From contig JABXKS010000043.1 in assembly GCA_013619125.1 (NCBI GenBank), positions 62,001 through 126,000 of the forward strand: a stretch of DNA of 64,000 bases, written 5' to 3'. Both the position numbers and the translations under genes were made by a program. This document shows positions 1 to 8,232 of this stretch, one piece after another. The stretch's first letter is position 1; the number at the start of each line of letters is the position of its first letter. Below the pieces are notes generated by a model. It was not told the origin of the DNA and made no database searches. It saw only the letters and a program-made list of their open reading frames with translations. The DNA comes from Clostridiales bacterium (lineage in GTDB: Bacteria > Bacillota > Clostridia > Tissierellales > GPF-1).

Positions 1-145
1 CAAAATGGCATAAAGCTTCCGAAGCTTCAAAGCAACATTATATTCTTAGTCATAATTTTTTTAAGATACAGGATAAATTCTCACCAATAACGAGTGGCGT
101 ATTGTGGTTTTTTGTAGCGACAGTACGATTATGAAAGGAGATCTT

Positions 146-1540
146 ATGGAAAAAAAAGCAAGCTTATTTAAAATGGTTTCTTTTACGATTTGTGGAATCG
201 TCGTACTTGATTCATTTGTTGCTCCAGCAGCGATGGGTGTTTCATCAATAACGCTGTGGTTACTGACGGCAATTATATTCTTTGTTCCCTACGGATTGAT
301 TAACGCTGAACTGGGCGCGACATATCCTGAAGACGGCGGGATCTATGCCTGGGTGAAACGTGCTTTTGGTGAGTTTCATGCAACGATGATTGCGTGGTAT
401 TACTGGGTCAGTGTGGCATTCTGGATGCCGGCGGTATTTATTGCATTCAGCTGGTGGTTCTCTATGGCCTATGCACCAAATTTAAGTACCTTCGCTTCAG
501 CGAGCATAACCGTTTTCATGTGCTGGGTGGTTGTTGGTATTGGAATTCGAGGCGTAGATTTAGGAATTAAAGTAACGAATATTGCTGCACTTGTGAAGAC
601 GGGTGTATTGTTGATGTTTGGCGGGATGGGTGTTGTATATGCCATCCGAAATGGTACAGCCAATGATTTTGCTTTAGCAAATTTCGCCCTTAGTTTTGAC
701 TTTAACTCGATTGCTTTCAGTTCGGCGATTGTCTATAATCTTTTGGGATTTGAATTGATTTCTTCCATAGCTTCTAGTATCGATAGTCCGGAAAAAAACA
801 TACCAAAAATGACGATTATGGCAGGCGTTGCGATTGCAGCACTATATATCATTGGAACTTTCGGGGTATTGGTTGCAATTCCGGCTGAAGCGATTGATCC
901 ATTGGATGGATTCTTCTACGCGCTTAAAGAATTGTGTACGGTATTTGGTGGTGCAAGTACGCTTGTATTCAATATTATTATGGCATGTGCTTTGTTTACT
1001 CTGGTTTCCAATATGATCTCATGGTCATTGGGAAGTGTTGAAATATTGGATGAAGCGGAATTTTCAAAAAAGACGAAAGTTTTGGGACATCGTCATCCAA
1101 AATATGATACACCAGATTACTCATACGTTTTGATGGGATGCATTTCAACGGCGTTGATTATTTTGAATTTTGCTTTAGGCGAGAGCGCCAATGAGTCTTT
1201 CTGGACGATTCTATCATTCAGTTTCTTGGTCTTCTTCCTTCCCTATGTTTGGTTGTTCCCTACAGCTGTGAAACTTCGACTTAAAGATAAGGATTTGGTA
1301 AGACCGTACCAAGTGCCGTTTGGTTTGCCGGGACTTTTGATCGCTGCGTTTATTTGCCTATCGTTTATTCTTTTTTCGATCGGACTATTATTCGTTACAG
1401 GTGATGGATTCGACCCGCTGTATCACGGAACCTTGATTATTGGAACGGGCTTGACGACAGTAGCCGGAATTGTATTATACCGTAGGAGTCTTCGGGTAGA
1501 TGATAACAAGAACAGCAAGGATGACGAGGGTTGCGCTTAA
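146..1540 (+). CDS. APC superfamily amino acid permease
   Basis: Integral membrane amino acid or amine transporter of the APC superfamily, about 464 residues with roughly 12 hydrophobic segments. The N-terminal part carries the family-like unwound helix region (FTICGIVVLDSFVAPAAMG) and the conserved Glu-Leu-Gly...Pro-x-x-Gly-Gly-x-Tyr-x-Trp stretch (ELGATYPEDGGIYAWVKRAF), typical of glutamate/GABA-antiporter-like and YjeM-like permeases. I chose the ATG at 146 because AAAGGAG lies 6 bases upstream; an in-frame ATG at 104 has no ribosome site. It stands alone and ends before a bidirectional terminator. Substrate cannot be read from sequence; amino acid import or exchange is inferred from the family. 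Confidence 0.85.
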   Translation: MEKKASLFKMVSFTICGIVVLDSFVAPAAMGVSSITLWLLTAIIFFVPYGLINAELGATYPEDGGIYAWVKRAFGEFHATMIAWYYWVSVAFWMPAVFIAFSWWFSMAYAPNLSTFASASITVFMCWVVVGIGIRGVDLGIKVTNIAALVKTGVLLMFGGMGVVYAIRNGTANDFALANFALSFDFNSIAFSSAIVYNLLGFELISSIASSIDSPEKNIPKMTIMAGVAIAALYIIGTFGVLVAIPAEAIDPLDGFFYALKELCTVFGGASTLVFNIIMACALFTLVSNMISWSLGSVEILDEAEFSKKTKVLGHRHPKYDTPDYSYVLMGCISTALIILNFALGESANESFWTILSFSFLVFFLPYVWLFPTAVKLRLKDKDLVRPYQVPFGLPGLLIAAFICLSFILFSIGLLFVTGDGFDPLYHGTLIIGTGLTTVAGIVLYRRSLRVDDNKNSKDDEGCA

Positions 1541-1625
1541 GCTTGCCAACAGGAAGATTGATTGAAAAGCGAGAATGGCACAATTATTGATTAGACCCCA
1601 AGTAAAACCCTATATACACCAGAAG

Positions 1626-1669
1626 AAAAACCTCTCGGTTTGTGAATGATCACATGCCGGGAGGTTTTT
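1626..1669. terminator. Bidirectional intrinsic terminator
   Basis: Inverted repeat with arms AAAAACCTCTCGG and CCGGGAGGTTTTT (one G-T pair) and an 18-base loop between the convergent permease and PfoR-like genes. A and T runs on both sides suit termination on both strands. Confidence 0.85.
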
Positions 1670-1681
1670 CTCGCTAAGGGT

Positions 1682-2716
1682 TTATGATAACTCAAGTTTT
1701 AAGTCATTCGCTTGAATAGCGCCGGAATGTCTTAAATATCGGGAAACCAACAAAGTAATCATGATGGGGAGAATAAAATGGAGCAAGAGGATGGGACCAT
1801 AAAGGGCGATTCCACTTCTTCCAGCTGATTCCATCGCTTCGACGGTGCCGAATTGGCCGACCAGACCACTAGTTCCCATGCCGGAGCCGATGGCCGTATT
1901 TTCCATTTTGAAAATTGTCGTTGAAATAGGACCTAGAATGGCAGAGGCAAAAATAGAAGGGATCCAAATTTTCCAGTTTCGAACAATATTGGGGATCTGT
2001 AGCATGGAGGTGCCCAAGCCCTGGGCAAAGACGCCGTTCCAGCCGTTTTCCTGAAAGCCGATCACCGCAAAGCCAATCATTTGGCAGCAACATCCCACGG
2101 TGGCAGCACCGGCGGCCAGTCCGTTTAGTCCCAGCATAATACCAATGGCAGCACTGCTGATGGGTAGGGTTAAAGCGATACCCATTAAAACAGAGACGAG
2201 AATACCCATGGGAATGGGTTGAAGCTCCGTAGCGTAGACGATCATTTCACCAAAGCTAGTCATAAAGGCGTTGATGCCTGGTCCGACCAGGGTGCCGACC
2301 AAGGCGCCTGCTAAAATCGTTACCGATGGGGTGACAATAATATCTACCTTGGTTTCCTTGGAAATCAACTTCCCGCATTCCGTCCCTACAAGGCTGGCAA
2401 TAAAGGCGCCAACGGGACCACCTAAGGCAGCGCCTGCTGCTCCGGGTATAATGGAGGCAAAGAGCACCAAAGGCGGCGCCTGAAGTCCGTATGCGACAGC
2501 AACAGCAATCGCGGGTCCGGTCATGGCTTTTGCTAGAGGCCAAAGAGTTTCATGTAGGAATGGAATTCCAAACTTGAGCCCGATCATGTTTAAAATGCTG
2601 CCCACGATCAGAGACGCGAAAAGTCCATACGCCATAAACCCAAGGGCATCGATTAAGTACCGTTTTACACTGATTTCTACATTCTTTTTGATTAAAAATG
2701 CCTTTAATTTTTCCAA
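1682..2716 (-). CDS. PfoR-like PTS IIC-family membrane protein
   Basis: Membrane protein of about 344 residues with a hydrophobic, Gly/Ala-rich core of about ten segments (for example GAAGAALGGPVGAFIASLVG). This is the composition of the PTS_EIIC_2/PfoR family. PfoR was named as a regulator of perfringolysin production in Clostridium perfringens, and the family looks like a PTS IIC permease without obvious IIA/IIB partners. No IIA or IIB gene is adjacent here. The start is TTG at 2716 (reverse strand), with only a weak purine stretch upstream; no ATG fits better. A good promoter lies at 2779-2807. Transport versus regulatory role remains open. Confidence 0.75.
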   Translation of the reverse strand: MEKLKAFLIKKNVEISVKRYLIDALGFMAYGLFASLIVGSILNMIGLKFGIPFLHETLWPLAKAMTGPAIAVAVAYGLQAPPLVLFASIIPGAAGAALGGPVGAFIASLVGTECGKLISKETKVDIIVTPSVTILAGALVGTLVGPGINAFMTSFGEMIVYATELQPIPMGILVSVLMGIALTLPISSAAIGIMLGLNGLAAGAATVGCCCQMIGFAVIGFQENGWNGVFAQGLGTSMLQIPNIVRNWKIWIPSIFASAILGPISTTIFKMENTAIGSGMGTSGLVGQFGTVEAMESAGRSGIALYGPILLLHFILPIMITLLVSRYLRHSGAIQANDLKLELS

Positions 2717-2778
2717 AATCTCTCTCTCATCCTTTCAAACTCCTGCACAAAACGAATAAATATTCTGAATTGCTTATG

Positions 2779-2807
2779 ATTATAACATAGGTATGCGTTT
2801 CTTTGAA
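2779..2807 (-). promoter_or_regulatory. Sigma-A promoter of the PfoR-like gene
   Basis: On the reverse strand TTCAAA, 17-base spacer, TATAAT. It lies back to back with the promoter of the methyltransferase gene. Confidence 0.6.
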
Positions 2808-2816
2808 GATAGAATA

Positions 2817-2845
2817 TTGAAAAATTTGATCCTACAGAATATAGT
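2817..2845 (+). promoter_or_regulatory. Sigma-A promoter of the methyltransferase gene
   Basis: TTGAAA, 17-base spacer, TATAGT, about 30 bases before the start codon at 2875. Confidence 0.6.
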
Positions 2846-2874
2846 GGAGACAAAGAGGAAAAAGAGGTGCTCGG

Positions 2875-3732
2875 ATGAAGGTAGGAATCGAGAAAATTAG
2901 TTCAACGTCAAAAACGGCATTGATCACCCTGTATGCCCATAGCCTGGAGAGTCAAGATGTAAATCCAGTGTTGGTGGATGAAACGGCGGTGAAAATGACA
3001 GATGCGCTTAGTCCGATCTTGGCAAAATCAGAATCTCGCTTGCTCCGAAATTTGTCTCAGGGGAAGATGAGCCGGGCATTACAGGTGCATATTGCACTTC
3101 GAGCTAAAAAGTATGATGAAGTCGCAGAAGAATTCATTGAAAAACATCCAGATGGGATTGTCGTCAATCTTGGCTGTGGATTTGATTCCCGCTATCAAAG
3201 ATTGAAAATAAAGCCCTTCTTATTTATCGATTTGGATTTGCCGGAAATGATCACAATCAAGAAGGGCGTATTTACAGAAACGGAGTCGTACCGGATGATA
3301 GGCCAGTCAATTTTTAATAGAGATTGGTTGGAGCAAGTGAAGTCCTATCATTGTCCAGTATTGTTTATAGCGGAAGGGCTGTTTATGTATCTGCATCCGG
3401 AGGAGTTGAATCCTTGGCTAAAGGAAGTGGCGGAATCCTTTCCAAATTCCTATCTTTTCTTCGAAACAGTATCAAAGAAGTATACCCACGGCTTCAATCA
3501 GAAAATGGTAGAGTTGAAGCTTCGCCAAGAGATCGGGGTGGAAGGGGACGTCAGCTATCATTTTGGATTAACGGATAGTCGGGATCTTGAGAAGCTTTCG
3601 GATCATTTTCAATGGATTGAGGATTGGTCGTACTTTGATGATAAGAATCCCAAGGTCCATTGGATGAACTGGATGGGGAAATTCAAAATGTTCAAGTACG
3701 TGCAGTGGACGGTGTTTTATCGGACTAAGTAG
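2875..3732 (+). CDS. Class I SAM-dependent methyltransferase, LCMT/TcmP-like
   Basis: Soluble methyltransferase of 285 residues. It fits the leucine carboxyl methyltransferase/TcmP O-methyltransferase family: an N-terminal helical part, then the SAM-binding loop VNLGCGFDSRYQRL (about residues 98-111), an acidic FIDLDLPEMI strand, and a FIAEGLFMYL motif near residue 165. That last motif is characteristic of this family in place of the usual post-II motif. Families of this kind methylate carboxyl or hydroxyl groups of small molecules; the substrate is unknown. It is preceded by its own promoter and an AGAGG ribosome site, and followed after about 90 bases by the PhnA gene, with which it may be co-transcribed. 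Confidence 0.8.
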   Translation: MKVGIEKISSTSKTALITLYAHSLESQDVNPVLVDETAVKMTDALSPILAKSESRLLRNLSQGKMSRALQVHIALRAKKYDEVAEEFIEKHPDGIVVNLGCGFDSRYQRLKIKPFLFIDLDLPEMITIKKGVFTETESYRMIGQSIFNRDWLEQVKSYHCPVLFIAEGLFMYLHPEELNPWLKEVAESFPNSYLFFETVSKKYTHGFNQKMVELKLRQEIGVEGDVSYHFGLTDSRDLEKLSDHFQWIEDWSYFDDKNPKVHWMNWMGKFKMFKYVQWTVFYRTK

Positions 3733-3823
3733 AAGCCTTCATTGAGAATTCGCAGGATTTGTGATAGGATACAGAACGATGAATAAAGTTGCACGTTTAG
3801 TGGAAGTAATGGAGGAATAAAAA

Positions 3824-4162
3824 ATGAATTTACCAAATTGTCCGAAATGCAATTCGGAGTATACCTATGAAGATGGAAACCTATTGGTTTGTCCGGAGTG
3901 TGCCCATGAATGGTCTGCAGATGCGGTTGAATCTCAGGATGAAGTTGAAAAAGTCTATCGTGATTCCAACGGCAATGTTTTGCAGGATGGAGACACGGTA
4001 GTGTTGATCAAGGATTTGAAGGTAAAAGGTTCATCTTCGGCGTTGAAAAAGGGAACCAAGGTGAAAAATATTCGCATGGTGGAAGGTGATCATGATATCG
4101 ACTGCAAGATCGATGGATTTGGCGCAATGCAATTGAAATCGGAATTTGTGAAAAAGATCTAA
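3824..4162 (+). CDS. yjdM: PhnA/YjdM-type zinc-ribbon protein
   Basis: Small protein of 112 residues. An N-terminal zinc ribbon with two CPxC knuckles (CPKC near residue 6 and CPEC near residue 26, the second followed by AHEWS) precedes a PhnA-type beta domain ([17 protein letters not shown]...[27 protein letters not shown]). Length and motifs match the YjdM family, once linked to phosphonate use; the E. coli gene lies near the phn operon but is not needed for phosphonate breakdown. No phosphonate genes are nearby, so the role here is unknown. A clear terminator follows. Confidence 0.9.
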   Translation: MNLPNCPKCNSEYTYEDGNLLVCPECAHEWSADAVESQDEVEKVYRDSNGNVLQDGDTVVLIKDLKVKGSSSALKKGTKVKNIRMVEGDHDIDCKIDGFGAMQLKSEFVKKI

Positions 4163-4180
4163 TAAAATGATCCTGAAGAG

Positions 4181-4212
4181 AAGGCGCTGATTGAGAAATC
4201 AGTGCCTTTTTC
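4181..4212 (+). terminator. Intrinsic terminator after yjdM
   Basis: AAGGCGCTGATT and AATCAGTGCCTT form a 12-bp stem (one G-T pair), 4-base loop, followed by a T run. Confidence 0.85.
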
Positions 4213-4272
4213 TGTTTATGAAAAAGGAATGGGGTATGATATTGTAAAGAATAATCAAGTGAGGAGCCAACA

Positions 4273-5274
4273 ATGAAAGCAATGATTGCGACAAGCTACG
4301 GTCCGCCGGAGGTTCTGGAGATTCAGGATGTTGAAGTTCCACAGATGGAGAAGAACGAGATGTTGATTCGGATTTATGCGACAACGGTAACAGCGGGAGA
4401 TTGCGAAACCCGTCGATTTGACATGCCGACGTATGTTTGGCTACCTTTGCGGCTTTTTATGGGGATTCGAAAGCCGAAACGAATTTTGGGAACGGAATTG
4501 GCAGGGGTTGTGGTGAAGGTTGGAAGCCAGGTGACTCGATTTCAGAAAGGAGATTCTATCTTTGCATTTTCGGGATTCAAGTTCGGCGCCTATGCAGAAT
4601 ATGTTGCGCTGCCAGAATCGGGGATTATTTCAGGGAAACCGAGAAATATGAGTTATGAAGAGGCGGCAGTGGTTCAAATCGGCGGATTGAATGCCTTGGG
4701 TTTTCTTCGGGAAGCCAATATCTCTCCGGGGCATAAGGTTTTAATTTACGGCGCATCCGGAAGCATTGGTACCTTTGCCGTGCAGATTGCGAAAATTATG
4801 GGTGCGGAAGTAACCGCGGTATGCAGTGAAAGAAACTTTGAAATGGTAAAATCAATTGGCGCGGTTCATGCGATTGACTACACCCAGGAAGATTATGCCA
4901 AAGCGGGCGAGTACTACGATTGCGTCTTTGATGCAGTTGGTAAGGATGTCTTCTTTCATGGTCTTCAGGCTGTGAAAAAAGGCGGCTGTTATATCCAGGC
5001 GAGCCCAAAATTCAGACATATCCTTTACAAACCATGGATGCAATTATTAAAACGCAAACGCATTCTGTTGATGCCGCCCACGGAAACAGTCAACGACTTG
5101 GAGGAGTTGCGGGTGTTGATTGAAGCGGGAAAGTTGCGTTCGGTCATAGATCGGATCTATGCCTTTGAAGAGATGATTGAGGCGCATCGTTATGTGGAAA
5201 AAGGGCATAAGCGAGGGAATGTGGCAATTCGAATCGTGGATGATAGAGGAGAAGAAGATGGCGGACAAGCGTAA
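4273..5274 (+). CDS. Zinc-independent MDR-family oxidoreductase (quinone reductase-like)
   Basis: NAD(P)-dependent oxidoreductase of 333 residues in the medium-chain dehydrogenase/reductase superfamily. The N-terminal GroES-like domain begins MKAMIATSYGPPEVLEIQDV and has the GTELAGVVVKVG core. The Rossmann part holds the nucleotide loop YGASGSIGTFAVQIAK (about residues 158-173). The structural and catalytic zinc cysteines of alcohol dehydrogenases are absent, pointing to the quinone oxidoreductase/enoyl reductase branch. The next gene starts inside its last codons, so the two are translationally coupled. Substrate unknown. Confidence 0.8.
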   Translation: MKAMIATSYGPPEVLEIQDVEVPQMEKNEMLIRIYATTVTAGDCETRRFDMPTYVWLPLRLFMGIRKPKRILGTELAGVVVKVGSQVTRFQKGDSIFAFSGFKFGAYAEYVALPESGIISGKPRNMSYEEAAVVQIGGLNALGFLREANISPGHKVLIYGASGSIGTFAVQIAKIMGAEVTAVCSERNFEMVKSIGAVHAIDYTQEDYAKAGEYYDCVFDAVGKDVFFHGLQAVKKGGCYIQASPKFRHILYKPWMQLLKRKRILLMPPTETVNDLEELRVLIEAGKLRSVIDRIYAFEEMIEAHRYVEKGHKRGNVAIRIVDDRGEEDGGQA

Positions 5275-6139
5275 TATTGAACCGGAAGTGATGAAGCGTC
5301 TGCTACGCGAGCAGTGTGACGAGATCACGGCCTATCATATTTATTTGGATATTGCCAAGATTATAAAAGAACCCGAGAACGCAGAGATTATACGACAGAT
5401 CGCCGTCAACGAGAAGAAGCACTATGAATGGCTGAAAATTCTGTCGGGTCAGGATGTGAAGGCGAATCGGTGGAAGCGGATATTCTATTTTTGGGTGATC
5501 CGCTTGCTTGGACTGACCTTCGGAATCAAGCTATTGGAAAAGGATGAGGTGCGGGAGATTCTGGAGTTTAAGGAATTGGGCGAGGAGTTTCCGGGATTCG
5601 ATGAGATTTTAATGAATGGCGAGCAGCGGGAGCAGGAATTGATCGCCATGATCGATGAGGAACGGCTTCGGTATATGGGGTCGGTGGTGTTGGGGCTCAA
5701 CGATGCGCTGATTGAATTGATGGGAGCTTTAGCGGGGTATACCTTTGCTTTTCAGAATACAAAACTAATTGCGGTGACGGGGTTGATCACGGGGATCAGT
5801 GGTTCGATGTCCATGATTGCCAGCCAATATCTTTCCTCGCGGCAGGAAGGCGGCCGGGATGCGGTAAAGTCCATGTTGTATACGGGATCTGCCTTTGTGA
5901 TTACCGTCATTTCCATGGTGGCGCCGTTCTTTCTGTTCTCCAATCCCTTTGTCAGTCTAGCGACCACCTTCGGGGTGGCGATCTTCATTATCTTTATCTT
6001 CAACTACTATATTTCCGTTGCGAAGGGCTATGTGTTTCGCAAGCGATTCTTTGAGATGGCCGCCATTTCCTTGGGGGTTGCGGCAATATCCTTTGTGATC
6101 GGCATGGTGATCAAGCGATATATTGGCCTCGATATTTAA
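5258..6139 (+). CDS. Ferritin-like/VIT1 fusion, MbfA-like iron transporter
   Basis: Membrane protein of about 293 residues in two parts. Residues 1-110 form a ferritin/rubrerythrin-like helical domain with candidate metal ligands Glu22, Glu52 and His55 (DEITAYHIYLDIAK and VNEKKHYEW). Residues about 130-293 are a VIT1/CCC1-type domain (GLNDALIELMGALAGYTFAF; TGISGSMSMIASQYLSSRQE) with about five membrane segments. In alphaproteobacteria MbfA, which has this architecture, exports iron. Export or sequestration of Fe or Mn is therefore inferred. The start at 5258 was chosen for its GAGGAG site; it overlaps the preceding gene by 17 bases. A terminator follows directly. Confidence 0.85.
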   Translation: MADKRNIEPEVMKRLLREQCDEITAYHIYLDIAKIIKEPENAEIIRQIAVNEKKHYEWLKILSGQDVKANRWKRIFYFWVIRLLGLTFGIKLLEKDEVREILEFKELGEEFPGFDEILMNGEQREQELIAMIDEERLRYMGSVVLGLNDALIELMGALAGYTFAFQNTKLIAVTGLITGISGSMSMIASQYLSSRQEGGRDAVKSMLYTGSAFVITVISMVAPFFLFSNPFVSLATTFGVAIFIIFIFNYYISVAKGYVFRKRFFEMAAISLGVAAISFVIGMVIKRYIGLDI

Positions 6140-6150
6140 TCGGCTTTTAG

Positions 6151-6190
6151 ACCAAGAACTCCATTGAAAGACGGGGTTCTTGGTTATTTT
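6151..6190 (+). terminator. Intrinsic terminator after the VIT gene
   Basis: ACCAAGAACTCC pairs with GGGGTTCTTGGT (12 bp, one G-T), followed by a T-rich tail. Confidence 0.85.
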
Positions 6191-6267
6191 AATGTAGGGG
6201 TAAAAGAGTAGAGTGATAGGCGTTGATTGATCTAAAAAGGATTTCGTGATAAATTTTGATTTGGTCC

Positions 6268-6294
6268 AACTTTTTTTGGAATGGATGAGTCTAA
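6268..6294 (+). promoter_or_regulatory. Candidate ECF sigma promoter of the sigma/anti-sigma pair
   Basis: An AAC core (CCAACTT) followed after 17 bases by AGTC (AGTCTAA), resembling the AAC/CGTC elements of SigV/SigW-type ECF promoters. Autoregulation is usual for this sigma group, so placement before the sigma gene is sensible. The match is short and could be chance. Confidence 0.35.
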
Positions 6295-6316
6295 TGGATG
6301 AAAGGAGATTTACTAG

Positions 6317-6826
6317 ATGTCGACAGCTAGGTTAAATCATTTCTTATTAATTGAATACATCAAGACCCATCAAGAACAATTTTATCGTATTGCCTATTCC
6401 TATGCGAAAAATCAGCAGGATGCCTTGGATATTGTGCAGACTTCTGTGGAGAAGGCGCTTCGCGCTTCGGGCGGGATTAAGGAAGAAAAGTACATAGCCA
6501 CTTGGTTTACCCGGATTCTTATCAATACGAGCATTGATGTTTTGCGGAAACGCAAGCGAGAGGTGCTGACAGATACCATGGAAGACTGGATTGGCGCCCG
6601 AGTAGAGGAACAAGATGAAAATCTTGATTTGTATGAAGCATTGGATCTTTTAAAACCGGAAGAGAAGACCCTAATGATTCTTCGATACTTTGAGGATCTT
6701 CGATTTCAGGACATAGCGGAAGCGATGGATATGAATATCAATACGGTAAAAACCAAGACCTATTCCATCATTAAAAAACTGAAAATTCAAATGGAAGGTG
6801 AGGTGATCCAGAATGATGGAGCATAA
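6317..6826 (+). CDS. ECF RNA polymerase sigma factor, SigV-like
   Basis: Sigma-70 family factor of 169 residues with only regions 2 and 4, as in ECF sigma factors. Region 2 includes FYRIAYSYAKNQQDALDIVQTSVEKAL (about residues 22-48, the -10 recognising part). Region 4 includes LMILRYFEDLRFQDIAEAMDMNINTVKTK (about residues 127-155, the -35 binding helix-turn-helix). The next gene overlaps by 14 bases and encodes an RsiV-type anti-sigma, so this pair matches the SigV-RsiV module known in Bacillus subtilis to respond to lysozyme. AAAGGAG precedes the ATG. Confidence 0.88.
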   Translation: MSTARLNHFLLIEYIKTHQEQFYRIAYSYAKNQQDALDIVQTSVEKALRASGGIKEEKYIATWFTRILINTSIDVLRKRKREVLTDTMEDWIGARVEEQDENLDLYEALDLLKPEEKTLMILRYFEDLRFQDIAEAMDMNINTVKTKTYSIIKKLKIQMEGEVIQNDGA

Positions 6827-7643
6827 GAAAAAATATGAAAATATTAAAATTCCAGAGGAGTTGGATCAAATGATCAATCAGACGATAAAAAATGAACAGA
6901 AAGAACAAAACAGGAAGAAACTGAAAAAGAGATGGATTGCGGTGGCGGCTACATTTGCGGTATTGGTTACCCCTTTAAATATCAGTCAGGGTTTTGCAGA
7001 CACGATGGCAGGCGTTCCAATCATAGGCCAGATTGCCAGTGTACTTACCTTCCGTGAATATACGGCGGAAAGTGAAGAGTTGGTTGCAGAGGTGACGATT
7101 CCGGAAGTGTCGGAGTTGAATAATCAAGCCTTCGAGGACAGGGTAAATGTCTTGATTCAGGAGAAAGTGGATCAAACTTTGGCGGACGCCCAACTGCGTG
7201 CGGAGGAATATAAACAAGCGTACTTGGAAACCGGCGGTACGGAAGAAGGATACGAGGAACGCAAGACGGAAGCAAAAGTGGATTATACGGTATATGTGAA
7301 GAACGAAGATACCCTGTCTTTTATGCTGTATTCCTATGATTCAGTTGCTGCTGCTTATGCAGAGTATTCGTATTACAATCTCGATGTGAAAAATGATCGC
7401 GAATGGATATTATCGGATTTGCTTGGAGATGACTATGTGGCTGTGGTAACGGATCAAGTCAAAGCACAGATGAGCGAGCAGAATGATATTTCATTCTGGG
7501 AAGAGGTAGATGAGTCGACTTGGAAAATACGTGAGGATATCGACTTCTATATCAACGCCGATAATTACGTGGTGGTTGTATTTGATAAGTATGAGATTGC
7601 GGCCGGGGCTTTGGGACGCTTGGAATATGAAATAGTAAAATAG
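6813..7643 (+). CDS. RsiV-family membrane anti-sigma factor
   Basis: Single-pass membrane protein of 276 residues. Residues 1-33 are cytosolic and charged, about 34-56 form one membrane helix (RWIAVAATFAVLVTPL), and the rest is extracytoplasmic with a DUF3298-type domain (FMLYSYDSVAAAYAEYSYYNLDVKND...). In B. subtilis RsiV binds lysozyme outside the cell and is then cut by signal peptidase and RasP to free SigV. By analogy this protein holds the upstream sigma factor inactive. Two adjacent ATGs (6813, 6816) both fit the GAGGTGAT ribosome site. A terminator follows. Confidence 0.85.
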   Translation: MMEHKKKYENIKIPEELDQMINQTIKNEQKEQNRKKLKKRWIAVAATFAVLVTPLNISQGFADTMAGVPIIGQIASVLTFREYTAESEELVAEVTIPEVSELNNQAFEDRVNVLIQEKVDQTLADAQLRAEEYKQAYLETGGTEEGYEERKTEAKVDYTVYVKNEDTLSFMLYSYDSVAAAYAEYSYYNLDVKNDREWILSDLLGDDYVAVVTDQVKAQMSEQNDISFWEEVDESTWKIREDIDFYINADNYVVVVFDKYEIAAGALGRLEYEIVK

Positions 7644-7649
7644 AAGAGA

Positions 7650-7678
7650 AGGTTTCGCTTGTGGGCGAAACCTTTTTG
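7650..7678 (+). terminator. Intrinsic terminator of the sigma/anti-sigma operon
   Basis: AGGTTTCGC and GCGAAACCT form a perfect 9-bp stem followed by five T. Confidence 0.85.
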
Positions 7679-7751
7679 ATATACAAAAGAAGTTAAAAAC
7701 GGGCTGATTTGAATGATCGGACTGAAAGCTTGAAAAAAAGGGACGAGTCGA

Positions 7752-7789
7752 AAAAATGGATCTGTGCGATTGCACAGATTTTTTTTATT
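7752..7789. terminator. Hairpin terminator before the metal-efflux operon
   Basis: ATCTGTGC / GCACAGAT stem with 4-base loop, an A run before and eight T after, so it can act in both directions. It isolates the downstream promoter from read-through. Confidence 0.8.
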
Positions 7790-7795
7790 TGCGTG

Positions 7796-7824
7796 TTGAC
7801 AGAGAGGAGGGTGAGACGTATAAT
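7796..7824 (+). promoter_or_regulatory. Consensus sigma-A promoter of the cad-type operon
   Basis: Exact consensus TTGACA, 17-base spacer, TATAAT. The predicted transcription start is near 7831, immediately before the operator. Confidence 0.88.
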
Positions 7825-7833
7825 TTGATTGAA

Positions 7834-7855
7834 CATATGAGCATGTATTCATATG
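7834..7855 (+). promoter_or_regulatory. Operator for the ArsR/CadC-like repressor
   Basis: Inverted repeat CATATGA-N8-TCATATG covering the first transcribed bases. Position and half-site resemble ArsR/SmtB-family operators, so binding by the adjacent regulator with release by metal is inferred. Confidence 0.7.
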
Positions 7856-7876
7856 AAAACATCAGGAGGTGTTCTC

Positions 7877-8221
7877 GTGGAGTCAAAATGTTGTGTCAAT
7901 CAAGAGAATGTTGATATAGTACGTGAGGAATTGTATGCAGATAATGAAATTGCGGAGATTGCAGATATATTTAAAAGCTTAGGGGATCCAACGCGTATGC
8001 GAATTGTTGCCGCCTTGGGAATTCGGGAATTGTGCGTGGGTGATCTATCGGCGCTGATGGAGATTTCGCAGTCCGGGGTTTCTCATCAACTGAGATTGTT
8101 GAAGCAGAAGCGAATCGTCAAAAGTCGGAGAGAAGGCAAGCTGATTATGTATTCTTTGGATGATCAACATGTGGTGGATCTTATAAAAATCACAGCGAAC
8201 CATGTGCGTCACGAGGAGTAG
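7877..8221 (+). CDS. ArsR/SmtB metal-sensing repressor, CadC-like
   Basis: Winged-helix repressor of 114 residues. The helix-turn-helix is SALMEISQSGVSHQLRLLKQ, typical of ArsR/SmtB. A cysteine-rich N-terminus (MESKCCVNQ) and Cys in the alpha-3 ELCVGDLS motif recall the CadC metal site, but the second alpha-3 cysteine of CadC (ELCVCD) is glycine here. I chose GTG at 7877 because AGGAGGT sits 6 bases upstream; an in-frame ATG at 7853 lies inside the operator and has no ribosome site. It is followed 11 bases later by the metal ATPase gene and probably represses both. Confidence 0.88.
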   Translation: MESKCCVNQENVDIVREELYADNEIAEIADIFKSLGDPTRMRIVAALGIRELCVGDLSALMEISQSGVSHQLRLLKQKRIVKSRREGKLIMYSLDDQHVVDLIKITANHVRHEE

Positions 8222-8232
8222 GGGAGGACAAA

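Noticed and set aside
13-27. AAGCTTC-C-GAAGCTT inverted repeat at the window start
   Set aside because: Short, no T run, far from the first gene and the left context is missing, so no role can be supported.
104-145. Upstream ATG start for the amino acid permease
   Set aside because: No ribosome site precedes 104, while AAAGGAG lies just before the ATG at 146 and the protein then starts like its family.
2256-2543. Arginine/cysteine-rich reverse-strand ORF inside the PfoR-like gene
   Set aside because: It lies fully within a well-supported gene in another frame and has the skewed composition of a shadow frame.
1682-2716. Annotation of the PfoR-like gene as a working sugar PTS permease
   Set aside because: No IIA or IIB partner is adjacent and the family includes PfoR, which was named as a regulator. 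Transport is left open.
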